Assembly (NCBI RefSeq): GCF_013408655.1
Contig: NZ_JACCBP010000003.1
Span: forward strand, 124,001-188,000
Direction: 5' to 3'
DNA: 64,000 nucleotides
From: Pigmentiphaga litoralis
GTDB taxonomy: Bacteria; Pseudomonadota; Gammaproteobacteria; Burkholderiales; Burkholderiaceae_B
Shown piece after piece: positions 44,971 to 57,832 of the stretch (its first letter is position 1; each line of letters starts with the position of its first letter). The notes beneath the pieces are model-generated. The model did not search any database, was not told the DNA's origin, and saw only the letters and a program-made list of their open reading frames with translations. The position numbers were made by a program, and so were the translations under genes.

Positions 44971-45233
44971 CTCGGGTAAAGCTCCGGGAGGAGTTCTGGT
45001 AATGGTTCGCCCTGGGAGGGCATAGCGCGTCGCCTGCGCCACGGTGACCGGATCGGCGTGTCGCCGTTCCCCGGCAGCCCGTGGGCGGGTGCGGATGTTT
45101 TCTTGGACTGGGTAGTCTGCCGGGAGTGATCCCCCGGCGGGAGGCTCCGGGCGCAATAGCCGCGGAGCTTCCTGGGGTCGTACTAAGGTGCCGCAATGTG
45201 CCGCGCCCGGGTAGGGCGCTCAAGTCCGTCGCG

Positions 45234-45560
45234 TCAGATGGCGCTGTCGATGAAGGCCGTCAGTTGGGACTTGGAAAGGGCGCCGACCTTGGTCGCAACG
45301 ACCTGGCCGTCCTTGAACAGCATCAGCGTCGGAATACCGCGGATGCCGTACTTGGCGGCCGTGGCATTGTTGTCGTCGACGTTCAGCTTGGCAATGGTGA
45401 TCTTGCCCTGATAGGTGCCCGCGGCTTCTTCAAGAATCGGGGCAATCATCTTGCAGGGACCACACCATTCAGCCCAGTAGTCTACAAGGACCGGACCCGA
45501 TGCCTGGATTACGTCGGCATCGAAGCTGGAGTCGCTCACGTGCTTGATCGCGTCGCTCAT
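45234..45560 (-). CDS. trxA: Thioredoxin 1
   Basis: 108-residue cytoplasmic disulfide reductase with the active site [13 protein letters not shown] and the cis-proline loop [12 protein letters not shown]. It supplies electrons to CysH and other reductases. It sits just before rho, the common trxA-rho arrangement in proteobacteria. Confidence 0.98.
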   Translation of the reverse strand: MSDAIKHVSDSSFDADVIQASGPVLVDYWAEWCGPCKMIAPILEEAAGTYQGKITIAKLNVDDNNATAAKYGIRGIPTLMLFKDGQVVATKVGALSKSQLTAFIDSAI

Positions 45561-45998
45561 GGTTTTCCTTCTGGGGGTGTGCGTGATGCGCCGGGGGTGG
45601 TTGCTGTCACGCGGTAAGAATGGATGGAGAGGGTTGCTTGGGTCGTGAACTCAGGTTGCCGCCGCTTCTACCTCGGCGCTAGCTGCCTGAACTCGGGTTC
45701 CAGGTCATTGCGGGTGCGAACGAGCGCGGGCCTGACGGGATAACCCCGGGAGCACGCGGTGACTGCAGGTGCAAGACTGGGGAAGGGGCAGGTGGGCGCC
45801 GGAATCGGTCGCGGCGAAGACCCCGAGATGCCTTAATGGTAACCGTAAAAAAGCGGATTTTCAAAGCGACGGCGGCAACGCCCGACAAATTGTCGTCTTT
45901 GGCAGGCAAGGGTGGGGAAAATGCGCGGGGGTGGCGTTGGGAATCCGCCACGGGGCAGGGCAAAAATGCCGGTTCGCCGACCTGCTACAATTGACCCC
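45561..45998. other. 438-base region between trxA and the SRP RNA
   Basis: No gene supported. It must hold the leftward trxA promoter and the rightward ffs promoter. Visible items are a 13-base dyad CGACAA-A-TTGTCG (45883-45895) and TACAAT (45986-45991), a good -10 box eight bases before the RNA start. I could not assign a -35. Confidence 0.6.
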
Positions 45999-46093
45999 GG
46001 CGGGCCCCTTCGCATGGCGGAGCGGTGAACCTGGTCAGGTCGGGAACGAAGCAGCCACAGCTGTATCCCGTCAGTGCCGAAGTCAGGCTCGCC
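45999..46093 (+). ncRNA. ffs: 4.5S RNA, small bacterial signal recognition particle RNA
   Basis: The conserved SRP core GGTCAGGTCGGGAACGAAGC (continuing AGCC) lies in the apical part of a long hairpin. The 5' end GGCGGGCC pairs over eight positions (one G-U) with the 3' end GGCTCGCC, giving a 95-base RNA. It binds Ffh and targets membrane proteins. TACAAT stands eight bases upstream. ffs before dnaX is a common order in beta-proteobacteria. Confidence 0.95.
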
Positions 46094-46449
46094 ACCCCAT
46101 TCCACGGATCGCTGCGGTATCGCAGCGGTCCGTTTTCATTTGCGCAGCAGTTCGTTCCCGTCCCGCAGCAGTTCGTTCCCGTCCCGCAGCAGTTCGTTCC
46201 CTTTGCGCAGCAGTTCGTTCCCTTTGCGCAGCAGTTCGTTCCCTTTGCGCAGCAGTTCGTTACTTTGCGCCGCGATCTTTTCGTAGTTGCGGGCGGGACG
46301 GCATTCCGCAAGGGGCGGGCGACGCTTGGTTTTTGCCGTTTCCGCCTCATCTTGAGGGTAGGGTCCAGCCTGGCTGCGCCGTCGCGCACGCTGGCCTCCT
46401 GCTCCCGCTCACTCCCCATCACTTCTTTCCCCGCGGCTACAATCCCTGC
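46094..46449. other. 356-base spacer between ffs and dnaX
   Basis: Begins with CGGATCGCTGCGGTATCGCAGCGGTCCG (46106-46133), a strong inverted repeat followed by TTTTCATTT, which is a likely ffs terminator. The six-copy 21-base array follows (46142-46267), then about 180 bases without recognisable features before the dnaX start. The spacer is open in the dnaX frame, so longer dnaX models are possible but not supported. Confidence 0.75.
46142..46267. repeat. 21-base tandem repeat, six copies
   Basis: GCAGCAGTTCGTTCCC recurs at 46144, 46165, 46186, 46207, 46228 and 46249. The first spacers read GTCCC, the later ones TTTGC, so the array has two sub-types, as expected from stepwise duplication. 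Confidence 0.95.
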
Positions 46450-49218
46450 ATGACTTATCTGGTGCTGGCTCGCAAATGGCGGCCGCGTTCGTTTGAAACG
46501 CTGGTCGGACAAGAACACGTAGTACGTGCGCTTTCGCACGCGCTCACCACGCAGCGGCTGCATCACGCCTGGCTGTTCACCGGGACGCGGGGTGTGGGCA
46601 AGACGACGCTGTCGCGGATCCTGGCCAAGTCGCTCAATTGCGAGACGGGCATCACCCCGACGCCGTGTGGTGTCTGCCGGGCCTGCACCGAGATCGATGC
46701 GGGGCGATTCGTCGATTACCTTGAGCTCGACGCGGCGTCCAACCGCGGCGTTGACGAAATGACTCAGTTGCTGGAACAGGCGGTGTATTCGCCGACCTCG
46801 GGCCGCTTCAAGGTCTACATGATCGACGAAGTCCACATGCTGACCGGGCACGCGTTTAACGCCATGCTCAAGACGCTGGAAGAGCCGCCGCCGCACGTCA
46901 AATTCATTCTGGCCACCACGGATCCGCAAAAGATTCCCGTGACCGTGCTGAGCCGTTGCCTGCAGTTCAATCTGAAGCAGATGCCGCCGGAATCCATCGT
47001 CGGCCATCTGGATCATGTGTTGCAGGCTGAGCAGATGCCGTTTGAAACCGGCGCGCTGCGGCTGATCGGCCAGGCGGCGCGCGGGTCGATGCGCGATGCG
47101 CTGTCGCTGACGGACCAGGCGATTGCCTATAGCGCGGGCAATTTGTCGGAAGAGGCCGTGCGCGGCATGCTGGGCACGATCGATCAGCGGCACCTGGTGC
47201 GCCTGCTGGACGCCGTGGCGTCGGCTGACGGCCCCGGCGTGGTGGCGGTGGCCGACGAATTGTCGCTGCGCAGCCTGTCGTACGCAGGTGCGCTGGCCGA
47301 CCTGGCCGTGCTGCTGTCGCGCGTGGCGCTGGCGCAGCGGGTGTCGGGCACGGTGCCCGACGAGGATCCGCTGGCGGCGGATATTGCGCGTCTGGCGACG
47401 AGCTTGTCGCCCGATCACGTACAGCTGTTCTATTCCGTGGCGGTGCATAGCCGGGCCGAGTTGCCGCTGGCGCCGGATGAATACGCGGGCTTCGTGATGG
47501 CGTGCCTGCGGATGCTGGCGTTTACGGCCGAGCCGGGGGATACCCCGCCGCCCATGGCCACGCCATCCAAGCCGGCTGCGACGCGAGCAGCGCCGCTGCG
47601 CTCGCCGTCGCCGGTGGCGGCGACGAGTGCGCCGGTGACGCCGCGGAGTGGGGCGGGGGTGGCGGCACCCGTGGTGGGTTCGGCTGCTACGGTTGCGCCA
47701 GCCGGTGAAGCACCTGCGGATAGCGCTTCTGCGGTGCCCGCGGCGACCGCTTCGGCACCCGCTGCCGCCCCTGCCAAGCTTTCGCCCAGCGCGATGGCGC
47801 TGCAGGCGGCCAACGCGGCGTTGCAGCGGTCCGCCGGGCCGGGCGGCGCGCGCGGTGCGTCGTCGCGGGCGACCGCTGCGGCGGCCAAGCCGGCTGCACC
47901 GGCTGTCGCGCCGATGGCTGCCGCTACGCCGTCAGCTGCTTCAAGGCCGGCTGAACCCACTGCTGCTGCGCCTGCCTCTGTGGCACCTGCCGCGACGGCG
48001 GGGGAGTCCGCGCCGGTTGCGAAGGATCCAGGCGCTGCGCCGGCTGCAGCGTCGCCTGCCGCTGCCGTAGAGCCTGCCGCTGCCGCGGAGCCTGTCGCTG
48101 CCGCAGAGCCTGCCGCTGCCGCAGAGCCTGCCGCTGCCGCAGAGCCTGTCGCTACACCACAAGCTGCCGCACCAATCAAAGCGGCGATGCCTGCCGCATC
48201 GCTGGAAGCGGCTACACCAGTCGAATCGGCCGAAGCATCTACACCCGTTGAATGGATCAAGTCGGCAGCGCCAGTCGCGCCGAGCAATGCCGCAGCGCCG
48301 GTCGCGGCCGCCGCACCAACCGCACCAACCGCACCAACCGCGCCCGCTGAAGCCGTCAAGCCGGCCGCCCCGATGTCTGACATGGACGCCTTCGAAGCCT
48401 ATGCCTCGCAGGGTCCCGACGACGATTTCGATGGGTATTCCGGCGCGCCGCCAGAGGACGCCTACGACGATTACCCGACGACGGGCAAGACCACGGCGAC
48501 TCGGCCGGCGGGCGGCCGAGGCGCCCCAGCGCGTGGCGCGGCGCCCGCAGCGCCGTCCGCGCCCGGTCGGACGGCAACGGCAGGGCGATCGCCCGCCGCG
48601 CGTAGCGCATCTCCTTTGGCTGCCCCAGTGCGCGAGGCCACACCGTTGCCGCGTGCCGCCACGGCGTTGAACGACGCCGGCAGCGCAAGGCAGGCGGCCG
48701 ACCGCAACATGCCAGCCGCGGCGACGCGAGCCGATGCTGCTCAAGCTGACGTCCATCGTCCCGGCGCCGAGGCACCCGGCGCCGATCCATCGAACGCCCC
48801 CGCCGGCGCCATCACCCTGACCGAATCCTGGGCCACGCTCGCTGCCCGCCTGCCGCTGCGCGGGCTGGCGGCGCAGCTGGCGCAGCAGAGCGAATGGGTC
48901 GGCGTGGACGGAGCGACCATCGTGCTGCGCGTCGCCACGCGGACGCTGTCGGAAGGCGCGGGCGTCGAACGCCTGCGGGTTGTGCTCGAGGCGCATTTCG
49001 GCACGGCCGTCAGGCTGCGCTTCGAGATCGGCAAAACCGGCGACAATACGGCCTATGCCGCCGCGGTGTCCGAGCGTCAGGCACGGCAGGAAGCGGCGGA
49101 ACAGACCATTATGGCGGACCCCTTCGTACGGGATCTGCTCGACCAATTCGGTGGAAAAATCGTCCCGGACTCGATCCGTCCGGTGACCCCCGACACTCAA
49201 CAAGGAACTCCATCATGA
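46450..49218 (+). CDS. dnaX: DNA polymerase III subunits tau/gamma, with very long linker
   Basis: Clamp-loader ATPase and replisome organiser. 922 residues from ATG 46450 ([20 protein letters not shown]). Walker [13 protein letters not shown], zinc module with CGVCRAC, DEVHML and the SRC motif (VLSRCLQF) are intact in the first 230 residues. The clamp-loader part ends near 360. A roughly 420-residue Ala/Pro/Gly-rich linker follows, with repeats, then a conserved tau C-terminal domain ([20 protein letters not shown] onward). E. coli tau is 643 residues. No AAAAAAG-type slippage site was noticed. The stop overlaps ybaB. Confidence 0.97.
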   Translation: MTYLVLARKWRPRSFETLVGQEHVVRALSHALTTQRLHHAWLFTGTRGVGKTTLSRILAKSLNCETGITPTPCGVCRACTEIDAGRFVDYLELDAASNRGVDEMTQLLEQAVYSPTSGRFKVYMIDEVHMLTGHAFNAMLKTLEEPPPHVKFILATTDPQKIPVTVLSRCLQFNLKQMPPESIVGHLDHVLQAEQMPFETGALRLIGQAARGSMRDALSLTDQAIAYSAGNLSEEAVRGMLGTIDQRHLVRLLDAVASADGPGVVAVADELSLRSLSYAGALADLAVLLSRVALAQRVSGTVPDEDPLAADIARLATSLSPDHVQLFYSVAVHSRAELPLAPDEYAGFVMACLRMLAFTAEPGDTPPPMATPSKPAATRAAPLRSPSPVAATSAPVTPRSGAGVAAPVVGSAATVAPAGEAPADSASAVPAATASAPAAAPAKLSPSAMALQAANAALQRSAGPGGARGASSRATAAAAKPAAPAVAPMAAATPSAASRPAEPTAAAPASVAPAATAGESAPVAKDPGAAPAAASPAAAVEPAAAAEPVAAAEPAAAAEPAAAAEPVATPQAAAPIKAAMPAASLEAATPVESAEASTPVEWIKSAAPVAPSNAAAPVAAAAPTAPTAPTAPAEAVKPAAPMSDMDAFEAYASQGPDDDFDGYSGAPPEDAYDDYPTTGKTTATRPAGGRGAPARGAAPAAPSAPGRTATAGRSPAARSASPLAAPVREATPLPRAATALNDAGSARQAADRNMPAAATRADAAQADVHRPGAEAPGADPSNAPAGAITLTESWATLAARLPLRGLAAQLAQQSEWVGVDGATIVLRVATRTLSEGAGVERLRVVLEAHFGTAVRLRFEIGKTGDNTAYAAAVSERQARQEAAEQTIMADPFVRDLLDQFGGKIVPDSIRPVTPDTQQGTPS
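48061..48150 (+). repeat. 18-base tandem repeat, five copies, in the dnaX linker
   Basis: GCTGCCGCAGAGCCTGYC units start at 48061, 48079, 48097, 48115 and 48133, coding AAAEPV/A hexapeptides. A smaller ACCAACCGC array (9 bases) follows near 48317. Confidence 0.92.
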
Positions 49219-49541
49219 TGAAAGGACAACTCGCCGGCCTGATGCGTCAAGCGCAGCAGATGCAGGAGAACATGAAGAAGGCCCAGGAAGCACTGGCCGA
49301 CATCCAGGTCGAAGGCGCCGCGGGCGGTGGCCTGGTCAAGGTCGTCGTGACCTGCCGCAATGACGTCAAGCGCGTCAGCATCGACCCGAGCCTGCTGTCG
49401 GAAGACAAGGAAATGCTGGAAGACCTGATCGCCGCCGCGTTCAACGATGCGCTGCGCAAGGCCGAGGCCACCAGCCAGGAAAAGATGGCGTCGGTCACGC
49501 AGGGCATGCCGCTGCCACCGGGCATGAAGCTGCCATTCTGA
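49215..49541 (+). CDS. YbaB/EbfC nucleoid-associated protein
   Basis: 108-residue DNA-binding protein found with recR in most bacteria. [20 protein letters not shown] and [19 protein letters not shown] are family hallmarks. ATG 49215 overlaps the dnaX stop (ATGA). It is placed between dnaX and recR, 16 bases before the latter, so all three are translated in series. Confidence 0.96.
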   Translation: MMKGQLAGLMRQAQQMQENMKKAQEALADIQVEGAAGGGLVKVVVTCRNDVKRVSIDPSLLSEDKEMLEDLIAAAFNDALRKAEATSQEKMASVTQGMPLPPGMKLPF

Positions 49542-49557
49542 TTCCCGGACGCCATTG

Positions 49558-50169
49558 ATGGCTACTGACAGAACCTCGGGCCCGGCGCCGCTGGCCATGC
49601 TGGTGGATGCGCTCAAGCGTCTGCCGGGCGTGGGCGTGAAGTCGGCCCAGCGCATGGCCTACCACCTGCTGCAGCACGACCCGCACGGGGCGCGCCAGCT
49701 GGGCCAGGCGTTGACCGACGCGGTGCAGCGCCTGCGTCACTGCGCGCGCTGCAATACGTTTACCGAGTCGGAAATCTGCGAGACCTGTCAGAGCCCACGC
49801 CGCGACCCGGCGCTGCTGTGCATTGTCGAAACGCCGGCGGACCAGAACATGATCGAAGCCAGCCACAGTTATCAGGGGCTGTACTTCGTGTTGATGGGGC
49901 GGCTGTCGCCGCTGGAAGGTATCGGACCGCGGGAAATCAGCTTTGACCGGCTGCTTGAACGCGCCGCCGACGGCATCGTGAAAGAGGTCATCCTGGCCAC
50001 CAATTTCACAACCGAAGGCGAAACGACGGCGCATTACCTGGCCGAACTGCTGCGGGCGCGCGGCCTGACCGTCACGCGCCTGGCGCGGGGCGTGCCGGCC
50101 GGCAGCGAACTCGAATACGTGGACGCGGGCACGATCGCGTGGGCCCTGATGGACCGGCGCGCGTCCTGA
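49558..50169 (+). CDS. recR: Recombination protein RecR
   Basis: 203-residue recombination mediator acting with RecF/RecO to load RecA. Helix-hairpin-helix near the start ([20 protein letters not shown]), four-cysteine zinc finger [16 protein letters not shown], and a Toprim domain ([16 protein letters not shown]) are all seen. ATG 49558 is preferred to TTG one codon upstream. Confidence 0.97.
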   Translation: MATDRTSGPAPLAMLVDALKRLPGVGVKSAQRMAYHLLQHDPHGARQLGQALTDAVQRLRHCARCNTFTESEICETCQSPRRDPALLCIVETPADQNMIEASHSYQGLYFVLMGRLSPLEGIGPREISFDRLLERAADGIVKEVILATNFTTEGETTAHYLAELLRARGLTVTRLARGVPAGSELEYVDAGTIAWALMDRRAS

Positions 50170-50247
50170 CCGCAGGCCGGTCATCCCGTTCCCCGCTCCC
50201 CGTTCCCCGTTCCCTTTACCCTAGGCCTCCGGCCAAGGAAGACTGCA

Positions 50248-50625
50248 ATGACGACGGTGCTGTGGCTGGTCCTGATCGCGGCGATGCTGCCGGTGCTGTG
50301 CGCCGGCATCGCCAAGTACGGCAGCAAGGAATTCGACAATCACAATCCGCGCGAGTGGATGGGGAAGCTGGAAGGCTGGCGCGCTCGCGCCAATGCCGCG
50401 CAGTCCAACACGTTCGAAGCCCTGCCGTTCTTTTTCATCGCGGTGGCGCTGGCCGTGTACACCAATGCGCCGCTCGACAAGCTGCACATGTTGATGATCG
50501 CGTGGCTGCTGGCGCGGCTGGCGTACGTCTGGTTTTACATTCGCGACAAGTCGACGCTGCGGTCCGCCGTGTGGGCGCTGTCGTTGGGTATCAGCATCGC
50601 GATCCTGTTCTCGGGCCGGATCTGA
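50248..50625 (+). CDS. MAPEG family membrane protein
   Basis: 125-residue protein with four hydrophobic helices. The MAPEG motif is visible in ARANAAQSNTFEALPFFFIA, and the C-terminal helices include ARLAYVWFYIRDKSTLRSAV. Eukaryotic relatives conjugate glutathione; bacterial members like this one are uncharacterised. Separate from recR by 78 bases. Confidence 0.9.
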   Translation: MTTVLWLVLIAAMLPVLCAGIAKYGSKEFDNHNPREWMGKLEGWRARANAAQSNTFEALPFFFIAVALAVYTNAPLDKLHMLMIAWLLARLAYVWFYIRDKSTLRSAVWALSLGISIAILFSGRI

Positions 50626-50694
50626 CCTCACGCTTCTGACAGGGCGGGCCACGATCCAACTGTCGCCAACAAAGCTTGAACCCCCGCGCAATAA

Positions 50695-50736
50695 AAAAAG
50701 GCCGGAAGACGTTTCACCACGTCATCCGGCCTTTTC
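50695..50736. terminator. Bidirectional terminator between MAPEG gene and tal
   Basis: AAAAAGGCCGGAAGACG-TTTCACCA-CGTCATCCGGCCTTTT, a long stem with one mismatch and runs of A and T on its two sides. It fits ends of both convergent genes. Confidence 0.9.
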
Positions 50737-50788
50737 TACAAGCGGCGGGCAGCAAGCGCCGCCCGCCGCCCGCTCAAGAACGACAGCG

Positions 50789-51745
50789 TCACGCCGTGGC
50801 CGCAGCTCCCAGCAACACATCCAGCTTGCGTGCATCGGCTGCAAACGCGCGGATGCCTTCCGACAGCTTTTCAGTCGCCATCGCGTCTTCATTCAGCAGC
50901 GTGCGGAAGGTGATCTCGTCCGCCGTGATGCGTTCCGGCTTGGCCTGGGCGGCGCGTTCCGGCGTCAGGCGCAGCGGCACGTCGCCGTCGGCCTGTTCCA
51001 GTTCGGCCAGCAGTTCCGGGCTGATGGTCAGCAGGTCGGATCCGGCCAGCGCCGTGATCTGGCCCACATTACGGAAACTCGCGCCCATGATTTCGGTCGA
51101 AATGCCGTAGGTCTTGTAGTACTCATAGATCCGGCTGACCGACTTGACGCCCGGATCGTCGACACCGGCATTGGCCGCCTCGTCCCAGTCCTTGCCGGCG
51201 CTTTTCTTGTACCAGTCGTAGATCCGGCCCACGAAAGGCGAGATCAGCTGCGCGCCCGCATCGGCGCACGCCACGGCCTGCACCAGCGAAAACAGCAGCG
51301 TCATGTTGCAGCGGATGCCTTCGGCCTGGAGCACGCGGGCGGCCTGGATGCCTTCCCAGGTGGACGCGATCTTGATCAGCACGCGTTCGCGTGGAATGCC
51401 GGCGGCTTCGTACCAGGAAATGATGGTGCGGCCGCGCTCGACGGTGCCGCGGGTATCAAACGACAGGCGGGCGTCGACTTCGGTCGATACGCGGCCCGGA
51501 ACGATCTTCAGGATTTCGGTGCCGAACGACACCAGCAGGCGGTCCATGACGTGCGTCAGCGATTCATTGCGATAGTCGCGCACGGCACGGTCGAGCAGGG
51601 GGCGATAGGCCTCTTTCTGCACGGCCTTAAGGATCAGCGACGGGTTGGTCGTGGCGTCGGTCGGACGGAAGGCGCGCATGGCCTCGAAGTCACCCGTGTC
51701 GGCGACGACGACGGTGTGTTGGCGCAGGGATTCAAGCTGATTCAA
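50789..51745 (-). CDS. tal: Transaldolase
   Basis: 318-residue pentose phosphate enzyme moving dihydroxyacetone units between sugar phosphates. The Schiff-base lysine lies in [20 protein letters not shown], the start is [20 protein letters not shown], and [10 protein letters not shown] and [11 protein letters not shown] are typical of TalB. Length agrees with the classical form. Divergent from carA across a 162-base leader region. Confidence 0.97.
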   Translation of the reverse strand: MNQLESLRQHTVVVADTGDFEAMRAFRPTDATTNPSLILKAVQKEAYRPLLDRAVRDYRNESLTHVMDRLLVSFGTEILKIVPGRVSTEVDARLSFDTRGTVERGRTIISWYEAAGIPRERVLIKIASTWEGIQAARVLQAEGIRCNMTLLFSLVQAVACADAGAQLISPFVGRIYDWYKKSAGKDWDEAANAGVDDPGVKSVSRIYEYYKTYGISTEIMGASFRNVGQITALAGSDLLTISPELLAELEQADGDVPLRLTPERAAQAKPERITADEITFRTLLNEDAMATEKLSEGIRAFAADARKLDVLLGAAATA

Positions 51746-51779
51746 CGCATTTGCTCCATTTTACGAGTGTCCGATGGGG

Positions 51780-51907
51780 TATACTTGTAAGGTTTAACGT
51801 AATCATTTCACGCCTCCCCCCCTAGCGCGCACCGATACGCTGCAGATCAACTTGGCCCCTCCTGGTGGAGGACCCCATGGGGGAGGATTCGACTCGGAGA
51901 TCTTCTC
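51780..51907 (+). promoter_or_regulatory. carA promoter element and structured leader
   Basis: TATACT (51780-51785) is a good -10; no convincing -35 at 17 bases was found. The roughly 110-base leader after it can fold in two ways: a local hairpin CCTCC-TGGT-GGAGG (51858-51871), or pairing of CCTCCCCC (51813-51820) with GGGGGAGG (51879-51886) just ahead of the ribosome site. Whether it is regulatory is unproven. Confidence 0.45.
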
Positions 51908-53059
51908 TTGTTGCCGTCTCTCTTTCCCGAGACTACCCCCGCAATTCTGGCGCTTGCCGATGGCACGATATTTCGTGGCATCTCGATTGGCGCGCCTGGA
52001 CATACCGTGGGCGAAGTCGTCTTCAATACTGCGATTACCGGCTACCAGGAGATTGTTACCGATCCAAGCTACAGCCGGCAGATCGTGACGCTCACCTATC
52101 CCCACATCGGCAATACCGGCGTGACGTCGGAAGACGATGAAGCCAGCAGAATACATGCGGCTGGACTGGTGGTGCGCGACTATTCATTGATGGTTTCGAA
52201 TTTCCGTTCGGAACGCTCGCTGGGCGATTACCTGAAGGACCAGAACGTGGTCGGCATCGCCGGGATCGACACCCGCAAGCTGACCCGCATCCTGCGCGAG
52301 AAGGGCGCCCAGTCCGGCTGCATTCTGGTTGGCGACGACGCCGACGAAGCGCTGCGACTGGCCCGCGAATTCCCCGGGATGGCAGGCATGGACCTGGCCA
52401 AGGTCGTGACGGTCAAGGACAGCTACACCTGGTCCGACAGCGTCTGGAAGCTGGGCGAAGGCCACGGCACGCCTGAGCCGGGCAAGTTCCACGTGGTCGC
52501 GATGGACTTTGGCGTCAAGCGCAACATTCTGCGCCTGCTGGTGGAACATGGCTGCCGCGTGACGGTGGTGCCGGCGCAGACGTCCGCCGCCGACGTGCTG
52601 GCGCTGAACCCCGATGGCCTGTTCCTTGCGAACGGCCCCGGCGATCCGGAACCCTGCGACTACGCCGTGGCGGTCACCAAGGAATTCCTGGAACGCCAGA
52701 AGCCCGTGTTCGGCATCTGCCTGGGTCATCAGATCCTGGGCCTGGCCGTGGGCGCCAACACGCTCAAGATGAAGTTCGGCCACCACGGTGCAAACCATCC
52801 GGTGCACGACGTCATTTCGGGCCGCGTCTTCATTACCAGCCAGAACCACGGGTTCGCGGTCGATCCGGCCACCTTGCCGCCCAACGTCCGTGTCACGCAT
52901 GTGTCGCTCTTTGACGGGTCGCTGCAGGGGTTCGAGCTGACCGACCGGCCGGCGTTCTGCTTCCAGGGTCACCCGGAAGCCAGCCCCGGACCGCATGACA
53001 TCGTCATGCTGTTCGAGCGCTTCGCCCAAATGATGCAACACAGCAAGCAACAAGGTTAA
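51908..53059 (+). CDS. carA: Carbamoyl-phosphate synthase small subunit (glutaminase)
   Basis: 383 residues. Supplies ammonia from glutamine for carbamoyl phosphate synthesis, feeding arginine and pyrimidines. Class I amidotransferase nucleophile in [14 protein letters not shown] and the HPE of [12 protein letters not shown]-terminal half [12 protein letters not shown] through [14 protein letters not shown]. Start is TTG 51908 or the adjacent TTG 51911, with GGAG upstream; no ATG fits. carB starts nine bases after the stop. Confidence 0.96.
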   Translation: MLPSLFPETTPAILALADGTIFRGISIGAPGHTVGEVVFNTAITGYQEIVTDPSYSRQIVTLTYPHIGNTGVTSEDDEASRIHAAGLVVRDYSLMVSNFRSERSLGDYLKDQNVVGIAGIDTRKLTRILREKGAQSGCILVGDDADEALRLAREFPGMAGMDLAKVVTVKDSYTWSDSVWKLGEGHGTPEPGKFHVVAMDFGVKRNILRLLVEHGCRVTVVPAQTSAADVLALNPDGLFLANGPGDPEPCDYAVAVTKEFLERQKPVFGICLGHQILGLAVGANTLKMKFGHHGANHPVHDVISGRVFITSQNHGFAVDPATLPPNVRVTHVSLFDGSLQGFELTDRPAFCFQGHPEASPGPHDIVMLFERFAQMMQHSKQQG

Positions 53060-53067
53060 GGCGAGTT

Positions 53068-56310
<3,243 letters not shown>

Positions 56311-56331
56311 TTGTCGGTCAAGCGCCAGGAC

Positions 56332-56353
56332 AAAGGCCCCGCAAGGGGCTTTT
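56332..56353 (+). terminator. Terminator 1 after carB
   Basis: AAAGGCCCC-GCA-AGGGGCTTTT, a compact stem with a short T-run, 22 bases after the carB stop. Confidence 0.8.
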
Positions 56354-56392
56354 GTCATTTTTGGGGTCGTCATGGCCCCTGCAGTTGAAAAC

Positions 56393-56416
56393 AAGGCACC
56401 TTCGGGTGCCTTTTTT
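56393..56416 (+). terminator. Terminator 2 after carB
   Basis: AAGGCACC-TTC-GGGTGCCTTTTTT, a perfect stem and T-run 40 bases beyond the first; tandem arrangement. Confidence 0.88.
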
Positions 56417-57068
56417 CGTGGTCGAGCCGGATTTACAAACTCACCTTTTAGTAATACTCGGATACATGTGTGACTACTGCGACCGTATACGGTGCGATAC
56501 GTAAGGGAACGCTACCTGTACTATCGGCGAGGAGATGGCTACCGGATTAATCCCTACAATTTTCCAGATGAGCATAAGTGCCTGTTTCCATTGGAAAAAG
56601 TAGTGAAGGGGCAGAGGTGCGGTGCAGATGGACCAAACCGCCCTGCGGGTCCTTCGTAGTCAAAAAGACCAGAAACATGCAGCTGCCAGTTGTGAGACTT
56701 GATCAAAAATTGGAAGTGCCTTGTAGTCACTTTTTGAATGCAACCTAATCAAAAGGTTGAGTCTTGATTTCTGAACAACATCGGCGAAAAACGGCGCTGC
56801 GAAAAGGATTGCCCGAAGGGTGGACGGGCAGTCAGAATGGCTCCGCTCATAAGTACTACATCCAAGTATCTAGATACAAAGAAGTAGTGCTTTGACGCAG
56901 TCCAGACCTTCTCTGTCATACCTGTTACGAAACGTAGCGATTGTGCGCAAGATGCGGAAGGCTGCAGGTCTGCAATACCGAATGAGCTTCCCGGATCGCG
57001 CCGATGCGCAATCCCCAAGATGACCTTGGCCGGTGTGGCGCGGGTCATTTCTTACCCTGGAGATTTAC
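56417..57068. other. AT-richer 650-base stretch without a confident gene
   Basis: Sample 60-base lines at 56461, 56521 and 56701 are 50, 47 and 35 percent GC by my count, against about 68 in carB. It holds short frames only: a GTG-started 55-codon frame (56492-56659) whose product contains YYRRGDGYRINPYNFPDEHK, a 43-residue frame (56764-56895) with EGWTGSQNGSAHKYYIQV, and a 99-residue minus frame (56749-57048). None is recognisable. It may be remnants of acquired DNA plus the promoter of the SapC operon. Confidence 0.6.
56482..56493. repeat. Perfect 12-base palindrome in the AT-richer stretch
   Basis: ACCGTATACGGT reads the same on both strands. Could be an operator or recombination site; nothing else supports either. 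Confidence 0.4.
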
Positions 57069-57779
57069 GTGTTCGAAAAAGTCGTACCCGTCAACAAAGA
57101 GCGTCACGCCACCAAGCGCATCAAGGAAATCACCGGATTTTCTTTCGCATCGCGCTTCCACATCGCCTACGTCACGATGCACGAGTTCGCCCGCGCCGCG
57201 GCGATCTACCCGATCGTGTTCCTGGAAGACAAGGAAAAGGACGAATTCCGTCCGGTCGCTCTGCTGGGCCTCGACGCTGGCAGCAACCTGTTCGTCGGTG
57301 AAGACGGCAAGTGGGATGCGTCCTACGTGCCCGCGATCATTCGCCGCTACCCGTTCGCCCTGGCCGGTACCTCGACCGAAGGCCAGTTCACGATCTGCAT
57401 CGACGAAGCCAGCGAACTCGTGAGCGACACCGAAGGCAGCCCGCTGTTTGAAAACGGCGAGCCGACCCAGGTCATCGAAAACGTGAAGCGCTACCTGTCG
57501 GAACTGCAGCAGATGGACGTGCTGACGCGCGACTTCGCCAAGTTCCTGGCCGAAAACAACATGCTGACCCCGTTGAACATGCGCGTCCGTGAAAGCGACC
57601 GCGTCAAGAACATCGCCGGCTGCTACGTGATCAACGAAGAACGCCTGAACAACCTGTCGGACGAGCGCTTCCTGGAAATCCGTGCCAAGCGTTTCCTGCC
57701 CGCCATCTACGCCCAGCTGATTTCGCTGGCGCAGATCGAGCGTCTGGTCGCCCTGAACGACAAGCGCGCCGCCAAGTAA
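57069..57779 (+). CDS. SapC family protein
   Basis: 236 residues from GTG 57069 (GGAG seven bases upstream). It matches SapC-family proteins: KRIKEITGFSFASRFHIAYV, HEFARAAAIYPIVFLEDKEK, FALAGTSTEGQFTICIDEAS and EGSPLFENGE. No signal peptide or membrane segment, so cytoplasmic. In Campylobacter fetus sapC is encoded with the S-layer type I secretion genes, but no biochemical role is known to me. Here it heads a cluster of TolC, adaptor and M50 genes, with a 53-base gap to the TolC gene. Confidence 0.88.
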   Translation: MFEKVVPVNKERHATKRIKEITGFSFASRFHIAYVTMHEFARAAAIYPIVFLEDKEKDEFRPVALLGLDAGSNLFVGEDGKWDASYVPAIIRRYPFALAGTSTEGQFTICIDEASELVSDTEGSPLFENGEPTQVIENVKRYLSELQQMDVLTRDFAKFLAENNMLTPLNMRVRESDRVKNIAGCYVINEERLNNLSDERFLEIRAKRFLPAIYAQLISLAQIERLVALNDKRAAK

Positions 57780-57832
57780 TCCGGGCATCGCGTTACGAGG
57801 GCATTTGACTGGGTGGTTGAGGAGTTCGGCGC

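Noticed and set aside
45769..46449. In-frame 227-codon extension of dnaX upstream of 46450
   Set aside because: It would run through the SRP RNA gene and the 21-base array. DnaX homologues begin at [15 protein letters not shown].
56749..57048. 99-codon minus-strand frame before the SapC gene
   Set aside because: Contains RDPGSSFGIADLQPSAS-like text reminiscent of translated intergenic repeats; no ribosome site; left as part of the AT-richer stretch.
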